NCBI RefSeq assembly: GCF_009933175.1
Contig: NZ_MAEJ01000001.1
Coordinates: 580,238-644,237, forward strand
Direction of reading: 5' to 3'
Length of the DNA: 64,000 nucleotides
DNA from: Candidatus Enterococcus huntleyi
GTDB lineage: Bacteria; Bacillota; Bacilli; Lactobacillales; Enterococcaceae
Positions 17,952 to 27,195 of this stretch are shown piece by piece. How positions within the stretch are numbered: position 1 is the first letter of the stretch; each line of letters starts with the position of its first letter. Both the position numbers and the translations under genes were made by a program. Below the pieces are notes generated by a model, which was given only the letters and a program-made list of their open reading frames with translations, searched no databases and was not told the DNA's origin.

Positions 17952-19262
17952 ATGAAAGTTTTGGATTCAGTCGCAATGAAACTTTTACCTATAGCAAATA
18001 AAATTGGACAGCAGAGACATTTACAAGCAGTCAGAAATGGCTTAATCTCAATCTTACCATTGACGATTGTCGGCTCATTTTTCACGATTTTATTGAATTT
18101 ACCAGTACCAGGGTATGCAGATTTCATTGCACCATACATTTCTGCGTTAGATGTTCCATTTCGTTTCACAGTAGGGTTAATGTCATTATATGCAGCTTTT
18201 ACTATAGGTTCTTATCTAGGCTCTAGCTATAAATTAGATAAGACAACCAGTGGATTTTTATCAATGCTCGCTACTTTACTTATGGTCATGCCTGTCAACT
18301 TAGCTGAAGGTGTAGATACTGCAGGAAATACCATTGCAGTTGGCCGCTATATTCCAATTACACCTTTAGGTTCTCAAGGATTATTCGCTGCAATTATTGC
18401 TGCCTTAATTTCTGTAGAAATCTATCGTTTCACTAAAGAAAAGAAATTAGAAATAAAAATGCCCGATGGTGTACCACCAGTCGTAGGGGAATCATTTGCG
18501 GCTTTATTACCAACACTATTCGTAGTATTATTATTTTGGATTCCTCGACATTTCTTTAATTTTAATTTAAATGATCTTCTAGTCATCGCAATATCACCAC
18601 TTAAAGCGTTCTTAACAGGTAATAATTTATTTGGTGGTATTATTACTCAATTCTTTATCTGTGTATTTTGGGCTTTGGGGATTCATGGACATGCCGTTCT
18701 AGGACCAATTATTCGACCATTCTGGGATCAAGCTATTTTAGAAAATGCTGAACTTTTCCAAAACGGAACAAGTGCTTTCCACTTACCAAATATTTTCACA
18801 GAGCAATTTTATCAATGGTATGCACAAATGGGTGGGACTGGTGCAACTTTAGCATTAGTCGTATTGTTTATGTTTTCTAAATCTAAATATCTAAAACAGT
18901 TAGGCAAGCTTTCGATTTTACCAGGAATATTTAATATCAATGAGCCAGTTATTTTCGGTGCACCAATCGTTATGAATCCACTATTAGCCATTCCATTTAT
19001 CTTAGTACCTATCGTGAATACTATTTTGGTTTATATCGTAACGGCACTAAATTTGATGCCTAAAATGATGGTTAAACCGCCATTTTCTATTCCTGCACCT
19101 CTGGGAGCTTTGATTACTTCAAATTGGAATATCGTGGCACTAATCATGGTCTTTGTTTGCTTCTTCGTGTCTTTGGCAATTTACTACCCATTTTTCAAAA
19201 TGTTTGAAAAAATTCAAGTAGAGCAAGAAAAAGGTGAGTTTAAAGAAGTCTCAGCAGAGTAA
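17952..19262 (+). CDS. PTS lactose/cellobiose-family EIIC permease
   Basis: Membrane component of a sugar phosphotransferase system, with about ten helices over 436 aa. The N-terminus (AVRNGLISILPLTIVGSF), GHAVLGPI, and the FNINEPVIFGAPIVMNP motif with its conserved Glu are typical of CelB-type EIIC. The ATG has GAGGAG upstream. No EIIA or EIIB gene is present here, so it must borrow those from another locus. With the GH1 enzyme upstream it is likely to import a beta-glucoside such as cellobiose, arbutin or salicin. Confidence 0.9.
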   Translation: MKVLDSVAMKLLPIANKIGQQRHLQAVRNGLISILPLTIVGSFFTILLNLPVPGYADFIAPYISALDVPFRFTVGLMSLYAAFTIGSYLGSSYKLDKTTSGFLSMLATLLMVMPVNLAEGVDTAGNTIAVGRYIPITPLGSQGLFAAIIAALISVEIYRFTKEKKLEIKMPDGVPPVVGESFAALLPTLFVVLLFWIPRHFFNFNLNDLLVIAISPLKAFLTGNNLFGGIITQFFICVFWALGIHGHAVLGPIIRPFWDQAILENAELFQNGTSAFHLPNIFTEQFYQWYAQMGGTGATLALVVLFMFSKSKYLKQLGKLSILPGIFNINEPVIFGAPIVMNPLLAIPFILVPIVNTILVYIVTALNLMPKMMVKPPFSIPAPLGALITSNWNIVALIMVFVCFFVSLAIYYPFFKMFEKIQVEQEKGEFKEVSAE

Positions 19263-19282
19263 CGAAGAAAGAGGGGACAAAA

Positions 19283-19519
19283 ATGATTATATTTTTAAGC
19301 TTTTGCTTAATACTATTGGTTCAATGGTATTTTAGAGAGTCTGATTTGTTAACTCGCTGGAAATTCCGCTGGGTTTTATTAGGCTGTATCTTAGGAATTC
19401 TATTTTCAGTTCCAATCAGTATATTAATCAATTCAGAATATCCAACTATTGTGGCAACAGTTATCTTAGGAACCACACTTCAAATAAAATATATGTCTCA
19501 GTTCAGAAAAGGTTTTTAG
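19283..19519 (+). CDS. Small membrane protein downstream of EIIC
   Basis: 78 aa with an N-terminal helix and a second hydrophobic stretch (WVLLGCILGILFSVPISILI), possibly a third. It starts 20 bases after EIIC with an AGAGGGG site, so it is co-transcribed. I do not recognise a family. Confidence 0.6.
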   Translation: MIIFLSFCLILLVQWYFRESDLLTRWKFRWVLLGCILGILFSVPISILINSEYPTIVATVILGTTLQIKYMSQFRKGF

Positions 19520-19610
19520 AATCATAGTATAAGGTAGTGAAAAAAAGGGTCACATTAATTAATATCAGTGACGACAATCCCATCTCTTCCCACCCTAATA
19601 TTTTCAACAA

Positions 19611-19648
19611 AAAAATCAGGCACCTGTCAAGTGACGGTGTCTGATTTT
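19611..19648. terminator. Bidirectional terminator between the PTS operon and fbp
   Basis: AAAATCAGGCACC pairs with GGTGTCTGATTTT around an 11-base loop, with A and T runs on either side, between convergent genes. Confidence 0.85.
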
Positions 19649-19692
19649 ATTTACTATTCAAATGAGTTTCGCTAATCTAGTCAGTTTTCTCC

Positions 19693-21627
19693 TCATCGAT
19701 TCTTCTCTTTAAGATAGCTCAAAAGTTCAGTCAGCACCTGGCATTGTTCCTGGATGCTGGCACCAATTGTTGTTTCTTTGATTAGCGTTCGTTTGACCTT
19801 GGCATCGATGACTTTCTTCAAATAAGTTCGATCGCGCCGTTCTTCTAATAGTTGTGGAATAGAATGGAACGGTTGATGCGTGACAATCTGAAAGCCAAAG
19901 GAATTATTTAATAGGGAGTAGCCTGCGATTCCGGTGGTTTCTTGGTAAGCTTTTGACAATCCGCCATCTATCACAAAAAGTTTGCCTGAGGCTTTAATTG
20001 GCGATTCACCTTTTGTAACTTTTACCGGCGTATGTCCGTTGATAATCTTTGAATCTAGACTATCTAAGCCAAAATGTGTCAGAATCATCTGGCAAGTTTT
20101 CTCCGTATTTCTCAATTGGTAATAGGGATTACTAATTTCTTTATGCGTCTGTTTATCTTCAATAAAATAACGTTCAAAGGTAGTCATAGCACTCCGACCA
20201 AATAAGGGTGAAGCTTTTCCAACCCAACTATACCAGATTAAATCGGTGGCTAAATCGTCGTGAACAGCGGGTGATAAACTACTCTGGCGAATCTTTTTCT
20301 CGAATTCTTCCAACAGAGATTTACCGAAATAGAACACGCCGTCAATCTTTAATTCCATGAAGCGTCCGTCTTCGTTAAGTGGAATACAGCCGTGATACAA
20401 CAAGTGATTATTATACACTAAGTACATGCTGCCTTTTGCCAATAAAAATTTCATGTGTCGTTGCAGTTTTTCAGAATGTTGAAAAGAGTGCATGAGACTT
20501 TGCACGACATATTTTTCCTCTTCCGATAATTGATAAGGCTGGTCAGCTGAAACAGTCTGGAAACAAGCATGAATTAAGGGATGAGACTGATCTGTTAGTT
20601 GCAGTTGATTAGTTTCCAAATCAATTTTGTCTAACAACAGACGATCTGCCATCTGAAATTCTGGTCGGCGTTGGATGATTTGTCCTTCTAATTTAAACTG
20701 TAAGATAGTTAAGGCTTGATGAACTTTTTCCAAACGTTCGTCGCTTTCAGGTTGAAAAGCTTTGCCTTCCTTGCGGGCCTTCGGTGCAAATCCGGCATTT
20801 TTTTGATACGTATCTTCTGCAAATAAAAATAGCGGTCGCAAGTTTAATGAATAAGCACTTTCAAGCTCATACAGATAATTATAGCGAGCAGCAATCCGTA
20901 AGAGGGTCAACAAACAGGCTTCAGAGCCAGCATGGGCACCTAGCCAAAGAATATCATGATTGCCCCACTGAATGTCCAGTGAATGATAAGACATCAGGCG
21001 GTCCATAATTTTGTCAGCATTGGGGCCACGGTCAAATAAGTCGCCGACAATATGCAGATGATCTAAAACTAGTCGCTGAATGCTCGTTGAGACTTCGACA
21101 ATAAAAGCTGGTGCCTCGCCTAATTCAATCAAACGCGTCAAAATTTCTTGATAGTAGGTCTCTTTCTCATTCAGCGAGATGTCTGTGTAGAGCAGCTCCT
21201 CCACAATATAAGTATAATTTTTAGGTAAGGCTTTGCGGACCTTTGAACGTGTATATTTGGACGCTGCATAAGTTAATAGTCGAATTAATTTAAGAATTGT
21301 TTTCTCATACCACTGATGATTCTTTTCTGGGAAAAAATTAGGGTCCTTCAGAATTTCTTTCGGATAAGCAACTAATAAGGAGAAGGCATCTTTCTCAGTT
21401 TCGGACAAGGTATCACCAAAGCATTCACTAATCTTCCCGCGTAAATTACCCGCACCCGTCCGTAAAATATGATCAAAGGCTGGATACTCTCCGTGAATAT
21501 CACTCAAATATAGTTCTGTTCCTTTAGGTAAATTTAAGATGGCTTCTAAATTAATTAATTCAGTGATAATTTCGCCACTATTTTCGAATTCTTTTGCCAG
21601 TAAGTCAAAATATTTTTTCTGCGTCAT
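19693..21627 (-). CDS. fbp: Fructose-1,6-bisphosphatase, class III
   Basis: Removes phosphate from fructose-1,6-bisphosphate in gluconeogenesis. 644 aa is the typical length of the firmicute class III enzyme. The metallophosphatase motifs are seen: LYLSDIHGEYPAFDHIL, HIVGDLFDRGPNADKIMD, IQWGNHD and the later INGHTPVK. ATG at 21627 with AGGAGAG upstream. Monocistronic. Confidence 0.95.
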   Translation of the reverse strand: MTQKKYFDLLAKEFENSGEIITELINLEAILNLPKGTELYLSDIHGEYPAFDHILRTGAGNLRGKISECFGDTLSETEKDAFSLLVAYPKEILKDPNFFPEKNHQWYEKTILKLIRLLTYAASKYTRSKVRKALPKNYTYIVEELLYTDISLNEKETYYQEILTRLIELGEAPAFIVEVSTSIQRLVLDHLHIVGDLFDRGPNADKIMDRLMSYHSLDIQWGNHDILWLGAHAGSEACLLTLLRIAARYNYLYELESAYSLNLRPLFLFAEDTYQKNAGFAPKARKEGKAFQPESDERLEKVHQALTILQFKLEGQIIQRRPEFQMADRLLLDKIDLETNQLQLTDQSHPLIHACFQTVSADQPYQLSEEEKYVVQSLMHSFQHSEKLQRHMKFLLAKGSMYLVYNNHLLYHGCIPLNEDGRFMELKIDGVFYFGKSLLEEFEKKIRQSSLSPAVHDDLATDLIWYSWVGKASPLFGRSAMTTFERYFIEDKQTHKEISNPYYQLRNTEKTCQMILTHFGLDSLDSKIINGHTPVKVTKGESPIKASGKLFVIDGGLSKAYQETTGIAGYSLLNNSFGFQIVTHQPFHSIPQLLEERRDRTYLKKVIDAKVKRTLIKETTIGASIQEQCQVLTELLSYLKEKNR

Positions 21628-21849
21628 ATAATTCTCTCCTGTGAAATTGGTCTAGTTATACAATAGCATAAAATAGTGGTTTTTGGGAGGGTCTATTCAA
21701 TTTAGGTATAGTTGTATTTGGAGCACTTATGATGAAATAATTGTCCGATTTTCTACCAAGATGCGTCCACTATTTTTTTAAATGAGAAACTGACAGAGAA
21801 TTCCACGTTTTGCTCAGCGTCTTCTTACGAAAAATTATTGAAATTTTCA

Positions 21850-21878
21850 TTGACTTTATTGTTCAGTGAGCGTAGCAT
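21850..21878 (+). promoter_or_regulatory. Promoter of the kimA-like gene
   Basis: TTGACT and TAGCAT with a 17-base spacer, leaving an mRNA leader of about 65 bases. The leader is too short for a c-di-AMP (ydaO) riboswitch, and none is seen. Otherwise 21628-21947 holds nothing I recognise. Confidence 0.6.
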
Positions 21879-21947
21879 ACTGTTTTGTTTATCTGTTTAT
21901 TTTAGGTACAATAAAAATAAACAAGATAGAAGGAAGGGTGTTGGAAA

Positions 21948-23771
21948 GTGGATTATTTAAAAAGATTATTGGTAGGTAAACCATTGAAGTCTGCCGAGAA
22001 TGATGAACAAAAGCTTAGCCGGTTTGCGGCCTTGGCCTTGTTATCTTCCGATGCATTATCTTCTATTGCGTATGGGACTGAACAGATTGTAGTGGTCCTG
22101 GTGGCCTTATCTAGTGCCGCGATTTGGTATTCCTTGCCAATCGCCGCAGTCGTAATTGTGTTATTGATTTCATTGACCTTGTCGTATCGTCAAATCATTC
22201 ATGCCTATCCTCATGGAGGCGGTGCCTACGTCGTTAGTAGTGAGAATTTAGGTAAGAATGCTGGGCTAATCTCAGGTGGCTCCTTATTGATTGATTATAT
22301 GCTAACGGTGGCCGTTTCTGTCTCCGCTGGTGCAGAAGCCATTACTTCGGCGATTCCGGCTCTGTATAACCATCAAGTCGCAATTTCTGTGATTATCGTG
22401 CTCTTGATTATGATGCTCAATCTGCGCGGTTTGCGTGAGTCAGCCGGATTTTTAGTTTTCCCCGTTTATTTATTTATTGGTATTATTACTCTTTTAATTT
22501 TTATTGGTCTATTTAATATTGTAACAGGCGCAGTCCCACTGAATGCCACCGCTGTTCCAGGGACGGTCGTGCCAGGCATTTCAATTGCCTTAATCTTACG
22601 GGCTTTCTCATCTGGTTCCTCTTCCTTAACTGGGGTTGAAGCCATCAGTAATGCTGTGCCGTTCTTTAAAAAACCTAGAGCTAAGAATGCAGCAGGGACG
22701 CTAGCAATGATGGCGTCAATCTTAGGCTTCTTCTTCGTTGGAATTACCTTTATCAACTATTGGTATGGGATTGTTCCAGAAACAGAAGTCACTGTCTTAG
22801 CCCAAATTGGTAAAGCCGTATTCGGATCAGGGATTATGTATTACGTCTTGCAATTTAGTACCGCCTTAATCTTAGCTGTCGCAGCAAACACTGGATTCTC
22901 CGCTTTTCCAGTCTTAGCTTTTAACTTATCCAAAGATAAATTTATGCCACATATGTATCAAGACCGTGGTGACCGTTTGGGTTATTCAAATGGGATTATC
23001 ACCTTAGCAGCAGGCTCGATTCTATTATTATTCATTTTCCATGGATCAACCGAACGTCTCATTCCGCTCTATTCGATTGGCGTATTTATTCCCTTCGCCT
23101 TATCTCAGACAGGGATGGTCATTCATTGGAAGCGTGCCGGTGAAAAATGGTTGCGTAAATCCTTAGCCAATATTGTCGGTGCCACCATTTCATTCAGTAT
23201 TATTGTGATTTTATTTATGTATCGTCTGCTAGATATTTGGCCATTCTTTATCATTATGCCAATCCTTCTATTTATCTTTTATAAAATTAATGACCATTAT
23301 AAAAAAGTCGCAGAGCAACTTCGTTTGGAAGAGAAGGCTGTTGCCCATGAATTTGAAGGAAATACCGTCTTAGTATTAGTAGGAAATGTGACCAGAGCAA
23401 ATGTTGGTGCATTGAACTATGCCCGCTCCATCGGTGATTATGTCGTGGCGATGCACGTCTCACTTGATGAAGATGTTAAGAAAGAGAAGGAGATTGAAGC
23501 CGAGTTCCGGGAAAACTTCCCAGATGTCCGTTTCTCAGTCGTCCATTCATCCTATCGTTCGATTGAAACACCAATCATTCGCTATGTTGATTTGGTCAGC
23601 AAAAAAGCCATCCAGCAGAATTACACGACAACCGTCTTAATTCCGCAATTTGTGCCTAATCATCGTTGGCAAAATATTCTACACAACCAAACAAGTCTCC
23701 GCCTAAGACTACGACTATCTTGGCGCCAAAACATCGTCGTCGCTACCTATAGTTATCATTTGAAAAAATAG
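21948..23771 (+). CDS. kimA: KimA-type high-affinity potassium importer
   Basis: KUP/APC-superfamily transporter. The sequence follows Bacillus subtilis KimA (YdaO) through most of its length as I remember it: RLLVGKPLKS, LSSDALSSIAYGTEQI, YPHGGGAYVVSSENLG, AFSSGSSSLTGVEAISNA, and the C-terminal end ILHNQTSLRLRLRLSW. It has about 12 helices and then a ~150-residue cytosolic domain. 607 aa. GTG start with GAAGGAAGGG upstream. KimA transporters take up K+ and are inhibited by c-di-AMP in firmicutes. Databases often call such genes amino acid permease. Confidence 0.88.
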   Translation: MDYLKRLLVGKPLKSAENDEQKLSRFAALALLSSDALSSIAYGTEQIVVVLVALSSAAIWYSLPIAAVVIVLLISLTLSYRQIIHAYPHGGGAYVVSSENLGKNAGLISGGSLLIDYMLTVAVSVSAGAEAITSAIPALYNHQVAISVIIVLLIMMLNLRGLRESAGFLVFPVYLFIGIITLLIFIGLFNIVTGAVPLNATAVPGTVVPGISIALILRAFSSGSSSLTGVEAISNAVPFFKKPRAKNAAGTLAMMASILGFFFVGITFINYWYGIVPETEVTVLAQIGKAVFGSGIMYYVLQFSTALILAVAANTGFSAFPVLAFNLSKDKFMPHMYQDRGDRLGYSNGIITLAAGSILLLFIFHGSTERLIPLYSIGVFIPFALSQTGMVIHWKRAGEKWLRKSLANIVGATISFSIIVILFMYRLLDIWPFFIIMPILLFIFYKINDHYKKVAEQLRLEEKAVAHEFEGNTVLVLVGNVTRANVGALNYARSIGDYVVAMHVSLDEDVKKEKEIEAEFRENFPDVRFSVVHSSYRSIETPIIRYVDLVSKKAIQQNYTTTVLIPQFVPNHRWQNILHNQTSLRLRLRLSWRQNIVVATYSYHLKK

Positions 23772-23855
23772 ACGGCGCTGAAAGAGACTTTGCAGCCAAA
23801 TAGATTCAATTTGGCTGATTGGTTAAATCAGTTCAATTAGACTAGACAACAAAAG

Positions 23856-23912
23856 AAAAGACCGTGGAGAAAACGTAATTACTTTATTACGTATCTTTCA
23901 CGGTCTTTTCTA
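23856..23912 (+). terminator. Terminator of kimA
   Basis: AAAAGACCGTG and GTAAT pair with their complements at the other end, followed by a T-rich stretch. A near-identical outer stem recurs at 30012-30066. Confidence 0.75.
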
Positions 23913-23991
23913 TTATTTATTAAGGAGTTGCTTTTGATCCCACCGTACTTTAAGTCTCATGATCGCGTTAAACGACAAACAGTAACACGCA

Positions 23992-24110
23992 CAAAAACCA
24001 TCCTTCAACTTTAGCGAGTCGGATGGTTTAGTGCTTTGCATTAAATTTTGAAGACAGTTACCGTCTTTTGCGGCTTAGAGCTAGAAGCATGTTCTCGCAT
24101 GTCTCTTCTC
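23992..24110 (-). ncRNA. Candidate small RNA, copy 1 of a two-copy family
   Basis: On the minus strand a promoter (TTGTAA 24144-24139, TACAAT 24121-24116, spacer 17) is followed by a hairpin (CATG-CGAGAA-CATG), a second small stem, and a terminator of 9 bp (AAACCATCC/GGATGGTTT) with five T. The ~119-base body is nearly identical to 30438-30559, while the spacer inside the promoter has diverged, so hexamers and body appear to be selected. No ribosome site plus open frame lies downstream of the predicted start. Function unknown. Confidence 0.65.
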
Positions 24111-24115
24111 TCTTC

Positions 24116-24144
24116 ATTGTAGGCTCATAAGTTATCCTTTACAA
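24116..24144 (-). promoter_or_regulatory. Promoter of small RNA copy 1
   Basis: Minus-strand TTGTAA and TACAAT with a 17-base spacer; the hexamers are conserved in copy 2 although the spacer differs. Confidence 0.65.
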
Positions 24145-24282
24145 GGGTTTTCTATTTGAATCGCTCGATCTTTTTTCATCCGATAATAAGTAGCAACGTA
24201 GCACATCAAAAAATCTTCAATGATAATTTTCTCATTTTTTGATACAATGGTTCAAACGCTTTTTTTGAATGGAGGGGTAGAG

Positions 24283-25755
24283 TTGAATGTTCAAGATGTA
24301 TTGAAGCTGTCTTCGATGAAAGGGGCAAAAATCATTGCTGGTAAGTCTCAGGGTCAGCGCTTGGTCACAACGATTTCTGTGTTAGAGATATCTGAACCGG
24401 AGTTGTATAGTCGCATGCCGATTAAGGGTGAATATTCTGGGAATGAACTGGTATTGACATCCTTTGCACAAATTGCTGACTCAGTGGAGAAGCAGCTAGA
24501 GATACTTTCCGTGCTGCACCAACACAACCAGCTAGGCATCATTTTATATTATGTAGGCCTAATTTTGCCCGAAGTTTCAGAGAAAGTTATCGCTAAAATG
24601 GATGAGTTAGAGATGGTGCTCATCTTGATGCCGACAAATCGCATGGATTTACGCTATAGCGAAGTGATTTCCGAAGCATTGGTTCATATCAGCGAAGAAG
24701 AGGCAGACTTGGATCAATGGCAAGAGGTTTTATTAGAGACGATTCGCCAACTTCCTGCACCCAATCAGATTGAGACAAGCTTAAGTATTTTATCGGACAA
24801 ATTTAAATGTAGTCTGTTCATCAAGAGTCAAGAAGATGAAGTTTTGTTGTCGAAAGCATGGCCGAGAAGCCTGGATCATGACCTGAGAGGAATTATTGCT
24901 GGAAGGCAGGTCAATCAATCAAAGAAGAATGTGGCATTAGAGCTTAAGCAAAACTATTATTTCCAAACAGACAGCAGACTGGCACTTTCAACGTTTTCTC
25001 AGTCGTACTACTTATCTCTTTTTCGAAGAGAACCAATTGTAGATAAACAACTCAAGGTTATTCAAAGGATTGTAGAAAAAACCATCAGGTATTTCGGAGA
25101 AGAACAGTTGCTGAATATCGGACAACAATTTTTCTCAGCTTGTCAAACAGGTGATTTTCAAACAGCTTCCTTGTTAGCGCAAAAAGAAGGGATTGACCTG
25201 ACCCAGCCTCTCAGAGTTCATTGTCAACAAATCGTGCGACCTAAAAAACAGCCAGTCTATCGAATAAAAGGGATGTATTACCAAGAACAAGATCTAGCTT
25301 GGCTATTGACGAATGCGAGTGATCAGCCAAACCTAGCAGAAGTTTCTCGATCAGAGAGTGATTACTATTTCGTCAGTCGTGAGTTTCTGGGCTTGGATAC
25401 TGTATTTGAACAAATGACATTGATTGCTGAGCAAATAGAAGATGGAAAGAAAGTCTTTCCTACGAAGTGTTATTTTTCTTCAGAAGATTTGTACCTATTA
25501 AAAGATGTTACGCGTGAGACTGAACGAATCTTTTTGGAACAATTTTTAGATGAGGAATTGATTGAGACGCTGGCCGTTTTCTTTTTAGATTGTAATGAGA
25601 GTATAAATGAAACATCTGCGCAGATATTTTTGCATAATAATACAATAAAATATCGTTTGAAAAGAGCTCAGGAACGTTTGGGCCTCTCTTTTTCTCACAT
25701 ATCTTCACGCTATTTATTGATTAAAAACTTAATATACTATCGGAAATATAAGTGA
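24283..25755 (+). CDS. PucR-family transcriptional regulator
   Basis: N-terminal PucR ligand domain (about 1-120) and a C-terminal helix-turn-helix of the HTH_30/CdaR type (FLHNNTIKYRLKRAQERLG) separated by a GGDEF-like middle. Family members control purine, allantoin or related nitrogen-compound catabolism. I take TTG 24283 as the start because GGAGGGG lies five bases before it and the domain begins there; an ATG at 24220 is in frame. 490 aa. It sits just upstream of the NCS1 permease operon, which it very likely controls. Confidence 0.85.
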   Translation: MNVQDVLKLSSMKGAKIIAGKSQGQRLVTTISVLEISEPELYSRMPIKGEYSGNELVLTSFAQIADSVEKQLEILSVLHQHNQLGIILYYVGLILPEVSEKVIAKMDELEMVLILMPTNRMDLRYSEVISEALVHISEEEADLDQWQEVLLETIRQLPAPNQIETSLSILSDKFKCSLFIKSQEDEVLLSKAWPRSLDHDLRGIIAGRQVNQSKKNVALELKQNYYFQTDSRLALSTFSQSYYLSLFRREPIVDKQLKVIQRIVEKTIRYFGEEQLLNIGQQFFSACQTGDFQTASLLAQKEGIDLTQPLRVHCQQIVRPKKQPVYRIKGMYYQEQDLAWLLTNASDQPNLAEVSRSESDYYFVSREFLGLDTVFEQMTLIAEQIEDGKKVFPTKCYFSSEDLYLLKDVTRETERIFLEQFLDEELIETLAVFFLDCNESINETSAQIFLHNNTIKYRLKRAQERLGLSFSHISSRYLLIKNLIYYRKYK

Positions 25756-25899
25756 TATTGCTGAAATGAAGCTATGTTTGTCAGAAACGACAATATAGCT
25801 TCTTTTATTTTGTCGAAATAACATAGTCAGCGTATCAAGACTTAGCTATAATGATAAAAATATTCATTTATCAGAATATTCAGAAATGAGGGAGTAAGT

Positions 25900-27192
25900 A
25901 TGGAAGAAATGGTAGAAACGAATTCGGGAAATTATGAAAGAGAACGTGTACCTGAGAATGAACGGAAACATTGGCTATCGATTAGTATGGTTTGGATTGC
26001 GATTGGTATCGATTTGTCTGGTATGTTCATGGGTATTTCCTTATCACAAGGAATGGAATTTTGGACGGCCATCTATGCAGTTATTATTGGCTCAGTTATT
26101 TTAGGACTTATGGCGATCGGGACGTCATATGTCGGAGTTAAAGCGGGCTTATCAACGGGTATGATTTCTAGAATGTCTTTTGGTAAGAAAGGCGTCTTAG
26201 TAATGGGAGCAATTATGGGTATTTCTTCATTAGGTTGGTTTGGTGTTCAGATTGGTTTCTTTGCAGAAAATATAGGGTCTGCTATTAATCAATTAACAGG
26301 AATCAATTTTCCTGCCTGGTTATTATCCTTAATTGGTGGTAGTTTGATGATGTTATCCGCTTTTTGGGGCTATCAAGCGATTGAAAAACTTTGTACGTAT
26401 TCAGTACCACTATTAGCTGCCTTGATTATCCTTGCAACGGTTATGTCGCTAAATAGAAATGGTGTTGAAGGCTTGTCAGCGGCACCTCAAGGAACATCGA
26501 TTTCATTTGGTTTGGCCATTTCTTTAGTGATTGGTGTTTATGTGGTGGGTGTTGTGATGACACCGGATGTTGCGCGTTGGGCGAAGAATCCTAAGCATGC
26601 CATGATTGCTGGCTTTGTTGGTTTTACGATTGGGAACAGTTTTATGATTATTGTCTCTTTAATCTTAGTTAAAGTCATGAACACAGCTGATTTGACGGCA
26701 GTTTTCTTCGCATTAGGTTTGGGGATTCCCTCCCTTTTGGTGTTGACTTTGGCACAATGGACTACGAATACCAACAATCTTTATTCAGCCTCTCTAGATT
26801 TTTCAATCGTCTTTAAGAAGGTTAATCCAAAAGTTATCACATTCATTTGTGGCGTCTTAGGTATTTTGATGGCCATGTTTGGTATTTATGGCATGTTTGA
26901 AAACTTCCTATCAATTGTGACCGTGTTGGTTTCGCCAATTGCAGGAATTTATGTCATGGATTACTTCTTTTATAAGGAAAAATATGAGACCTCTTATGAA
27001 GAGAAATTGCCAGATTATTATCCGATTTCGATTATCTCGTGGGTAGTTGGTAGCTTAGTCGCTTTCATGACAAGCCAGCCACCTGCTGGTTTTGGTTTAT
27101 TCACACTGACAAACGTCTCAGCTTTAGATGGTATTATCGTAGCTGCCGCTTGCTACTTGATTCTTACAAAATTAACTAAAGGACGGAAATAA
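25900..27192 (+). CDS. NCS1-family nucleobase/hydantoin permease (CodB-like)
   Basis: Twelve-helix transporter of the cytosine/purine/hydantoin class, 430 aa. The N-terminal VPENERKHWLSISMVWIAIGIDLSGMF, the SRMSFGKKG and the GWFGVQIGFFAE stretches match CodB-like proteins. First gene of a three-gene unit: DUF917 starts 3 bases after it. The substrate is probably a cyclic ureide or nucleobase, judged from the PucR regulator and the hydantoinase-like partner; cytosine itself is doubtful because no deaminase gene is nearby. Confidence 0.85.
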   Translation: MEEMVETNSGNYERERVPENERKHWLSISMVWIAIGIDLSGMFMGISLSQGMEFWTAIYAVIIGSVILGLMAIGTSYVGVKAGLSTGMISRMSFGKKGVLVMGAIMGISSLGWFGVQIGFFAENIGSAINQLTGINFPAWLLSLIGGSLMMLSAFWGYQAIEKLCTYSVPLLAALIILATVMSLNRNGVEGLSAAPQGTSISFGLAISLVIGVYVVGVVMTPDVARWAKNPKHAMIAGFVGFTIGNSFMIIVSLILVKVMNTADLTAVFFALGLGIPSLLVLTLAQWTTNTNNLYSASLDFSIVFKKVNPKVITFICGVLGILMAMFGIYGMFENFLSIVTVLVSPIAGIYVMDYFFYKEKYETSYEEKLPDYYPISIISWVVGSLVAFMTSQPPAGFGLFTLTNVSALDGIIVAAACYLILTKLTKGRK

Positions 27193-27195
27193 CTC

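Noticed and set aside
21879-21947. Possible c-di-AMP riboswitch before kimA
   Set aside because: The leader is only about 65 bases and lacks the ydaO motif.
24040-24080. TTAGAGCTAGAAGC in the sRNA copies looked like a type II CRISPR repeat/tracr piece
   Set aside because: No repeat array, spacers or cas genes nearby; the match is a few bases only.
24052-24121. About 19-codon minus-strand frames beginning at the -10 of both sRNA copies (ending ALSRKRR)
   Set aside because: The ATG lies in the -10 box itself, so it would not be in the transcript.
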